From Flavobacteriaceae bacterium (GTDB taxonomy: Bacteria > Bacteroidota > Bacteroidia > Flavobacteriales > Flavobacteriaceae): a stretch of DNA of 38,989 bases. The DNA is taken from NCBI GenBank assembly GCA_028277085.1, contig JANQHL010000170.1:1-38989 (forward strand). Reading direction: 5' to 3'. The notes under the pieces are model-generated. The model was not told the origin of the DNA and did not search any database. It saw only the letters and a program-made list of their open reading frames with translations. Shown piece after piece: positions 34,853-38,989 of this stretch. The stretch's first letter is position 1; each line of letters opens with the position of its first letter. Both the position numbers and the translations under genes were made by a program.

Positions 34853-36195
34853 TGGCAAGCAGAAATTTTTACATCCGTTTGATTGTACAGGTGCTATTGT
34901 TAACCCTAACCACTGTGGTTTTGGGGTTCGCGGTTGTAAATAGGTGGTACCTTGTATTTTTCCTTGCGCTTATTTTGCTTGTCGCTCAGGTATACTCGCT
35001 CATTACCTTTATTAATAGCACTAACCGTAAAATAGCCTACTTTTTCGATGCGATAAAGAATGAGGATTTTACATTGAGATTCCCGGAAAAAGTTTCAATA
35101 AAATCGTTCAAAGAACTTAACAAAAGTTTGAATAGGGTCAATGGTCTTATCCAGGAAGTTCATCTTCAGTTGCAGATTCGGGAAAGATATTACCAGGAAA
35201 TCATAAAACAGGCAAAAATTGGTATTATGACCTATAACGAAAGGGGACATATCCTTTTTGCCAACCCTACCTTGGAACGAATTTTAAATTACCACCCCTT
35301 AAATCATATCAAACAACTACGGCAAATAAATGAAAATCTGTATGAGGTATTTGCTTCTTTTCAACCTTTTGAAAGAAAGCTATTCCAGTTGACCAACGAG
35401 CGAGAGCAGATACAGTTGGCATTAAAATCAACCGCCATTGTTTTGGATGAAAAGCCCCTGTTATTAGTGGTGGTACAAGATATTAAGCAAGAACTTGATG
35501 AAAAAGAGACGGATTCCTGGATTCGGTTAATTCGTGTTTTAACACATGAGATCATGAATACTATCACCCCGATTACCTCCATATCCGAGTCCATTCTTAA
35601 ATATTACCACACCCGTGAGGGTAAGGTAGTGGAACAATTGGATACGGAAAAGATTTTAAGTGCCTCCAGGGGATTAGAGGTAATCCAAAAACAAGGCAAT
35701 GATCTTATGGATTTTGTCCAATCGTATCGCAGCTTTCTTAATGTCCCCAAACCTGACAGAAAAATTGTCAGCGCCAAAAAGCTTCTGGACAAGGTTAAAG
35801 TACTTATGGGAAGGGATTCGGAAAGCACGCTTCAGCTTTTTTGGAGTTGTGATCCGGAGGATCTGGAGCTTTTTATTGATGAAAAGCAGTTAACACAAAT
35901 TTTGATAAACCTTGTCAAAAATGCGATACAATCTTTAGGGAATAGCGAGAACGGGTTGGTAGCAGTAACGGCAGCTATCGATGGTAACGGACGTAAGTAT
36001 ATAGAGGTTAAAGATAATGGGCCGGGTATTCCTGAACATCTGGCGGATGAAATATTTGTACCGTTTTTTACGACCAAAGAAGGAGGGACCGGGATAGGCC
36101 TTAGTCTATCCAGGCAGATCATGCAGCGGCATGGGGGGAGCTTAAAAATGTTCTCCATTCCAGATGTCGAAACTTCTTTTACCTTAACTTTTTAA
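34852..36195 (+). CDS. Membrane sensor histidine kinase (NtrY-like), 447 aa
   Basis: Partner kinase of the preceding regulator. The GTG start overlaps the regulator stop codon (TAGTG), indicating translational coupling. Two membrane segments are near residues 9-27 and 33-53, with almost no periplasmic loop, so the signal is probably sensed within the membrane or cytoplasm. A HAMP-like linker lies at about 58-110 and a PAS-like domain at about 113-215 (IIKQAKIGIMTYNERGHILFANPT). The H-box is VLTHEIMNTITPI with His232. The ATPase domain has Asn357 (LINLVKNAIQ), DNGPGIP (388-394), FVPFFTTK, and GGTGIGLS (411-418). All catalytic motifs are intact. For an efflux-array regulator the lack of a large external sensor domain suggests envelope stress or lipid-phase signals; this is inference. 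Confidence 0.94.
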   Translation: MASRNFYIRLIVQVLLLTLTTVVLGFAVVNRWYLVFFLALILLVAQVYSLITFINSTNRKIAYFFDAIKNEDFTLRFPEKVSIKSFKELNKSLNRVNGLIQEVHLQLQIRERYYQEIIKQAKIGIMTYNERGHILFANPTLERILNYHPLNHIKQLRQINENLYEVFASFQPFERKLFQLTNEREQIQLALKSTAIVLDEKPLLLVVVQDIKQELDEKETDSWIRLIRVLTHEIMNTITPITSISESILKYYHTREGKVVEQLDTEKILSASRGLEVIQKQGNDLMDFVQSYRSFLNVPKPDRKIVSAKKLLDKVKVLMGRDSESTLQLFWSCDPEDLELFIDEKQLTQILINLVKNAIQSLGNSENGLVAVTAAIDGNGRKYIEVKDNGPGIPEHLADEIFVPFFTTKEGGTGIGLSLSRQIMQRHGGSLKMFSIPDVETSFTLTF

Positions 36196-36202
36196 GGAGT
36201 TT

Positions 36203-36646
36203 ATGAAAGATGAGGTCTATGCGTTCTGCCAGGAGTTTGTAAACGACAAGCTTACCATGATTCAGGATCAGATCGGGAGAATCCGAGAATCTCTGGATTC
36301 CGAATCCAAAAATACTGCCGGTGATAAGCATGAGACGGGTAGGGCCATGCTACAATTGGAACGTGAGAAACTTGGGAAACAGCTCCATGAAGCGGAAAAG
36401 ATGAAACGGGCGCTCCAAAAAGTTATACTGAAAAAAAGCGGAGAGACGATTGCCATTGGAAGCCTGGTGGAAACCGAGAACGCCTATTATTTTATTGCCA
36501 TTTCTGCTGGAAAATTCAGTACCCATCAAACCGCAGTATACTGTATTTCATCACTAACCCCGTTGGCGCAACTTTTCCTCGGCAAGAAGGAGGGCGACTG
36601 CGTGAGGTTTAACGAGCAGGAACATCGGATTGTAAAGATTTTGTAA
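36203..36646 (+). CDS. GreA/GreB-family-like small protein, 147 aa
   Basis: The N-terminal half (about 1-78) is a charged helical hairpin with GDKHETGRAMLQLERE. The C-terminal half resembles the GreA/GreB FKBP-like domain, including ISSLTPLAQLFLGKKEGDCVRF, comparable to the SP(L/I)G..LLGK..GD stretch of Gre factors. Homologues in flavobacteria are, as I recall, sometimes mislabelled 3-oxoacyl-ACP synthase, for which there is no support here. It starts 7 bp after the kinase with a rare clear ribosome site, AAGGAG, so it is likely co-transcribed with the two-component genes. The two acidic residues at the tip of the Gre coiled coil cannot be confidently aligned, so cleavage-stimulating activity is uncertain. 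Confidence 0.7.
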   Translation: MKDEVYAFCQEFVNDKLTMIQDQIGRIRESLDSESKNTAGDKHETGRAMLQLEREKLGKQLHEAEKMKRALQKVILKKSGETIAIGSLVETENAYYFIAISAGKFSTHQTAVYCISSLTPLAQLFLGKKEGDCVRFNEQEHRIVKIL

Positions 36647-36731
36647 GATCGTTTCTCATTTAACCTTTCCTTAAAAATTTTCGCAGGAATCTTTGCTAAT
36701 TTTAAAGGGTTAACCTTTTAAATAAACACAT

Positions 36732-37103
36732 ATGACAACCCAGGAAGTTGCTGATAAGCTTGTTACACTTTGCCGTGAGGAAAAGTATAAAGAAGCCTAC
36801 GATCTCTATGCCGATGATGCGGAAAGCATTGAAATGGACGGTGTACCCGGTGATAAAGTCACTAAGGGCAAAGAAAATATCTGGAATGCCTACCTGCAAT
36901 GGGCAGATGGAATCGTGGAAATTCATGGTGGATCTGTTGGGGATCCAATTGTTGCTGCCAATCACTTTGTAGTTCCCATGTCTATGGATGCAACTTTCAA
37001 AGAAGGAGGAAGATGGGCTTTTGACGAATTATGTATGTATCAGGTGGAAGACGGAAAGATCAAAAGAGCGCAATATTTTTATGAAGTCCCTGATATGGGA
37101 TAG
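36732..37103 (+). CDS. SnoaL/NTF2-like fold protein, 123 aa
   Basis: Small soluble protein with the order typical of the SnoaL-like NTF2 superfamily: an N-terminal helix (EVADKLVTLCREEKYKEAYDLYADDAESIE), a GVPGDKVTKGKENI turn, a second helix, then antiparallel strands ending VEDGKIKRAQYFYEVPD. There is no signal peptide or membrane segment. The family includes isomerases, binding proteins and many members without known function, and no catalytic residue can be assigned here. It stands 85 bp after the Gre-like gene and is followed by its own terminator, so it is probably a separate transcript. Its role in the efflux system, if any, is not indicated. Confidence 0.8.
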   Translation: MTTQEVADKLVTLCREEKYKEAYDLYADDAESIEMDGVPGDKVTKGKENIWNAYLQWADGIVEIHGGSVGDPIVAANHFVVPMSMDATFKEGGRWAFDELCMYQVEDGKIKRAQYFYEVPDMG

Positions 37104-37123
37104 AAGTGTGAGTAAAGACTGCT

Positions 37124-37149
37124 AAGCGGGGGTTTCCTCCGCTTTTTTT
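37124..37149 (+). terminator. Intrinsic terminator after the SnoaL-like gene
   Basis: AAGCGGGGG-TTT-CCTCCGCTT forms a 9-bp stem with one G-T pair and a 3-base loop, immediately followed on the plus strand by more T residues. It lies 20 bp after the SnoaL-like stop codon and between convergent genes. On the minus strand no T run follows, so it should mainly stop plus-strand transcripts. Confidence 0.85.
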
Positions 37150-37167
37150 GTATCCGAAGTTGAACGT

Positions 37168-37569
37168 TTAAAGCTCCGGGGGCTTTCTGGTCTCTTTTTT
37201 CTGGGCCGTTAATTTTTTGGCTTTCAATCGTTTTTCTATTGACGATTTGGAGGGTTGTGTTTGTCTTCGTTTTTTAGGCACCTGGATGCTTTTTTGCATC
37301 AAATCAAGAAAGCGCTTTGTAAGCTTTTCCCTGTTTTTATGCTGGCTACGCGTCTCGTCGCATTGAAGCACCAGTATCCCTTGTTTATTCAATCGTCTAT
37401 TGATTTTTGCCAGGATACGTTCTTTTTCTGCGTTAGTTAATCCGGCAGAGGCCCGGATATCAAAAAACAGCACTACTTTACTGGAGACTTTATTTGCATG
37501 TTGCCCTCCGGGGCCACCGCTTCGGATAGCCTGGAATTTAAGTTCTTGTAATACCACCTTCTTATCCAT
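37168..37569 (-). CDS. arfB: Alternative ribosome-rescue peptidyl-tRNA hydrolase ArfB, 133 aa
   Basis: Class I release-factor-like domain without a codon-recognition domain. The catalytic GGQ is at residues 21-23 within RSGGPGGQHANKV, followed by the usual TRSQHKNRE segment and a strongly basic C-terminal tail (KKRRQTQPSKSS...KRLKAKK) that in ArfB enters the empty mRNA channel of stalled ribosomes. Length is typical of ArfB/YaeJ. The start codon overlaps the end of the upstream ABC ATPase gene by 8 bp, so the two are probably translated from one transcript. The GGQ and basic tail together make release factors RF1/RF2 unlikely. Confidence 0.93.
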   Translation of the reverse strand: MDKKVVLQELKFQAIRSGGPGGQHANKVSSKVVLFFDIRASAGLTNAEKERILAKINRRLNKQGILVLQCDETRSQHKNREKLTKRFLDLMQKSIQVPKKRRQTQPSKSSIEKRLKAKKLTAQKKETRKPPEL

Positions 37570-38548
37570 GTTGTCTTTCTATTCTGTTCCGAAGTGTCTC
37601 CGATGCGACTTGCAGTGCGATCTTTGTACCCGGTAGTATGGGCCTGTTGTGTTGGAACCAAATAGGCAATTCCGTCTCGTGCAAGGCCTTGATAAGATAA
37701 AACCCACCTTTAAAAAAGTTATCCGTAACAAGAACAACAAGTGGTGCTTGTGTGGTCACCGAAAGTTCATGAGGATAAACGATCAGCGGTTTGTCTGTAA
37801 AATAGTTAGGATCTAAAAAATGCAATGGAATACTATTCGCATCTCCAAAAAGCGATGCGATATAGGGATTTTTAGGGTAAAGATAAATGTCCTTAATCGT
37901 GCCGTAATCTACCATTTTACCATCTTGGATGATCATTCCCATCCCTGCAAAAGGCAAAACATCTTCGGGATCATGGGTCGCATTAACAACGGTAATTCCC
38001 TTTTCTTTCAGGTAAGGAAATAAGGATTGTCGCAAAGCATTTTTTTTGAATTGATCAATACCGCTAAAAGGTTCGTCTAAAAGCAGGAGCTCCGGTTCTT
38101 GCGCCAGCGCTTTTGCTATGGCAACCCGTTGTTTTTGCCCACCGCTCAGGTTTTTGACGGTTACCTGGGCGTAATCCTGCATTTCAATGATTTCTAAGAG
38201 CTCTGTAATTCTCGCCTGATGCTCTTCCTGTTGAAATACCGATAAATGTTGACTGATATTTTCAGCTACAGAGGTGTAGGGCATCAATTGCAAATCCTGG
38301 GCTACGTACTTCATATAGTTTTCTCCGGGGATAAGATTAAAATTTGGGCCCAAAACCTTTTTATTTTCCCAATGGATCGCTCCTTTTTCAATAGTAAGCA
38401 TGCCGTAAAGTGCTTTCAGCAAAGTACTTTTTCCTGAACCACTTTCACCAAGTACCGCTAAATGTTGTCCCTTGGGTAATTCAAAAGAGATGTCTTCCAA
38501 AACGGGTTGACTATGGTAGGCGAAGGAAATGGAATCGACTTTTAGCAT
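37562..38548 (-). CDS. ABC transporter ATPase with TOBE-like C-terminal domain, 328 aa
   Basis: Import-type nucleotide-binding subunit. Walker A GESGSGKST (35-43), Q-loop Gln84 (YVAQD), signature LSGGQKQR (134-141), Walker B LLLLDEP (154-160) and switch His192 (NATHDPED). Beyond about residue 245 a beta-rich extension (PLIVYPHELSV ... LPGTKIALQV) resembles the TOBE domain of Fe3+/molybdate/polyamine importer ATPases, though it is shorter than usual. No permease or binding protein gene lies next to it here, so its membrane partner is unknown. It is distinct from the LolD/MacB-type ATPase of the array. Overlap with arfB by 8 bp suggests a shared transcript without obvious shared function. Confidence 0.9.
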   Translation of the reverse strand: MLKVDSISFAYHSQPVLEDISFELPKGQHLAVLGESGSGKSTLLKALYGMLTIEKGAIHWENKKVLGPNFNLIPGENYMKYVAQDLQLMPYTSVAENISQHLSVFQQEEHQARITELLEIIEMQDYAQVTVKNLSGGQKQRVAIAKALAQEPELLLLDEPFSGIDQFKKNALRQSLFPYLKEKGITVVNATHDPEDVLPFAGMGMIIQDGKMVDYGTIKDIYLYPKNPYIASLFGDANSIPLHFLDPNYFTDKPLIVYPHELSVTTQAPLVVLVTDNFFKGGFYLIKALHETELPIWFQHNRPILPGTKIALQVASETLRNRIERQHG

Positions 38549-38562
38549 ACTTTCTTGAAAAC

Positions 38563-38593
38563 AAAAATCCGCCCCCAGAAGAAACGGATTTTT
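38563..38593 (-). terminator. Intrinsic terminator after the prolyl oligopeptidase gene
   Basis: AAAAATCCG and CGGATTTTT form a 9-bp stem around a 13-base loop, ending in a T run on both strands. It lies 19 bp downstream of the oligopeptidase stop and just before the start of the ABC ATPase gene, so it separates these two minus-strand units. The weak, AT-rich stem lowers certainty. Confidence 0.7.
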
Positions 38594-38612
38594 AGTAGCG
38601 ATAATAGGATTT

Positions 38613-38989
38613 TTAATCTTTAAATTTTTTTACAACAGCTTGGTTTGGTAATTCATCATACCCCATATTGTACAAGGTGAATCCAAAAATGTCCGCATAT
38701 TGTTCTATGGTTTTGCTTACCGGGGTACCGGCGCCGTGACCTGCTTTGGTCTCAACACGTATGAGAGTGGGATTATCTCCAGTTTGTTTTTCCTGTAGTT
38801 CCGCTGCAAATTTGAAGCTATGTGCCGGAACCACTCTATCGTCATGATCCCCTGTGGTAACTAATGTTGCCGGATATTCGGTGCCTTCGGTCACATTATG
38901 CACAGGAGAATATCCCTTTAAGTATTCAAACATTTCTTTACTTTCTTCAGCAGTGCCGTAATCATAAGCCCATCCAGCACCTGCAGTGA
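38613..38989 (-). CDS. Prolyl oligopeptidase (S9A family), C-terminal end, cut by window edge
   Basis: The frame is open from the right edge to the TAA at 38613-38615, about 125 codons; the ORF track shows only the part after an internal Met. It begins [11 protein letters not shown] and contains [28 protein letters not shown] with the catalytic Asp, and [10 protein letters not shown] with the catalytic His, all as in S9A prolyl oligopeptidases. The nucleophile serine and the beta-propeller lie outside the window. The family cleaves short peptides after proline; Bacteroidota members are often periplasmic. The gene is followed by a terminator and is probably unrelated to the efflux operon. Confidence 0.95.
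   Translation of the reverse strand, partial: TAGAGWAYDYGTAEESKEMFEYLKGYSPVHNVTEGTEYPATLVTTGDHDDRVVPAHSFKFAAELQEKQTGDNPTLIRVETKAGHGAGTPVSKTIEQYADIFGFTLYNMGYDELPNQAVVKKFKD

Noticed and set aside
36203-36646. 3-oxoacyl-ACP synthase label for the small gene after the kinase
   Set aside because: The protein is 147 aa with a coiled coil and Gre-like C-terminus and has none of the ketosynthase fold or catalytic Cys-His-His/Asn pattern.
36697-36704. TAATTTTA as a promoter for the SnoaL-like gene
   Set aside because: The last base differs from consensus and no -33 TTG is found at suitable distance. A separate promoter probably exists but cannot be placed.

Overview
The window looks like a Bacteroidota chromosome, most likely Flavobacteriaceae. 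GC is moderate to low, leaders before start codons are A-rich with few Shine-Dalgarno sites, the palindrome CCTGCCTGCCGGCAGGCAGG (a type I recall from flavobacterial genomes) is present, and the protein families fit. The genus cannot be fixed from the sequence alone.

Bases 1-33295 (minus strand) appear to be one very long transcription unit. It begins with a TolC-type outer-membrane channel gene, then a HlyD/MacA-type periplasmic adaptor, then one LolD/MacB-type ABC ATPase. After these come at least thirteen consecutive genes for large FtsX/MacB-type permeases: twelve complete ones of 789-811 aa and one cut by the left window edge. All twelve are intact and arranged head to tail with a period near 2.4 kb. 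Gaps are mostly 10-30 bp and the largest is 94 bp. Each permease carries two copies of the MacB periplasmic domain plus FtsX unit (about 8 membrane segments), so it looks like a fused dimer that could pair with the single ATPase on its own. The array therefore looks like one tripartite efflux/export chassis with a bank of alternative permeases. This is the main candidate for an undescribed system. Its substrates cannot be read from the sequence.

Bases 33296-33487 hold a compact divergent control region. It has a GG-N10-GC sigma-54-like element facing tolC, two imperfect GTGTAAAAT palindromes exactly 22 bp apart, two outward-facing CATGGTCATG copies, and a hairpin over the tolC start codon. 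Bases 33488-36195 (plus strand) encode an NtrC-type sigma-54 activator and its membrane histidine kinase, the likely regulators of the array. A small GreA/GreB-like gene follows the kinase closely.

Bases 36732-38989 are ordinary flanking genes: a SnoaL/NTF2-like protein with a terminator, a convergent arfB ribosome-rescue hydrolase overlapping an ABC ATPase with a TOBE-like C-terminus, a second terminator, and the C-terminal end of a prolyl oligopeptidase. No RNA gene, CRISPR array or insertion sequence was seen. No gene-free stretch exceeds 300 bases; the longest is the 192-bp control region.

Permeases are numbered P1-P13 from left to right, so P13 is the first one transcribed.
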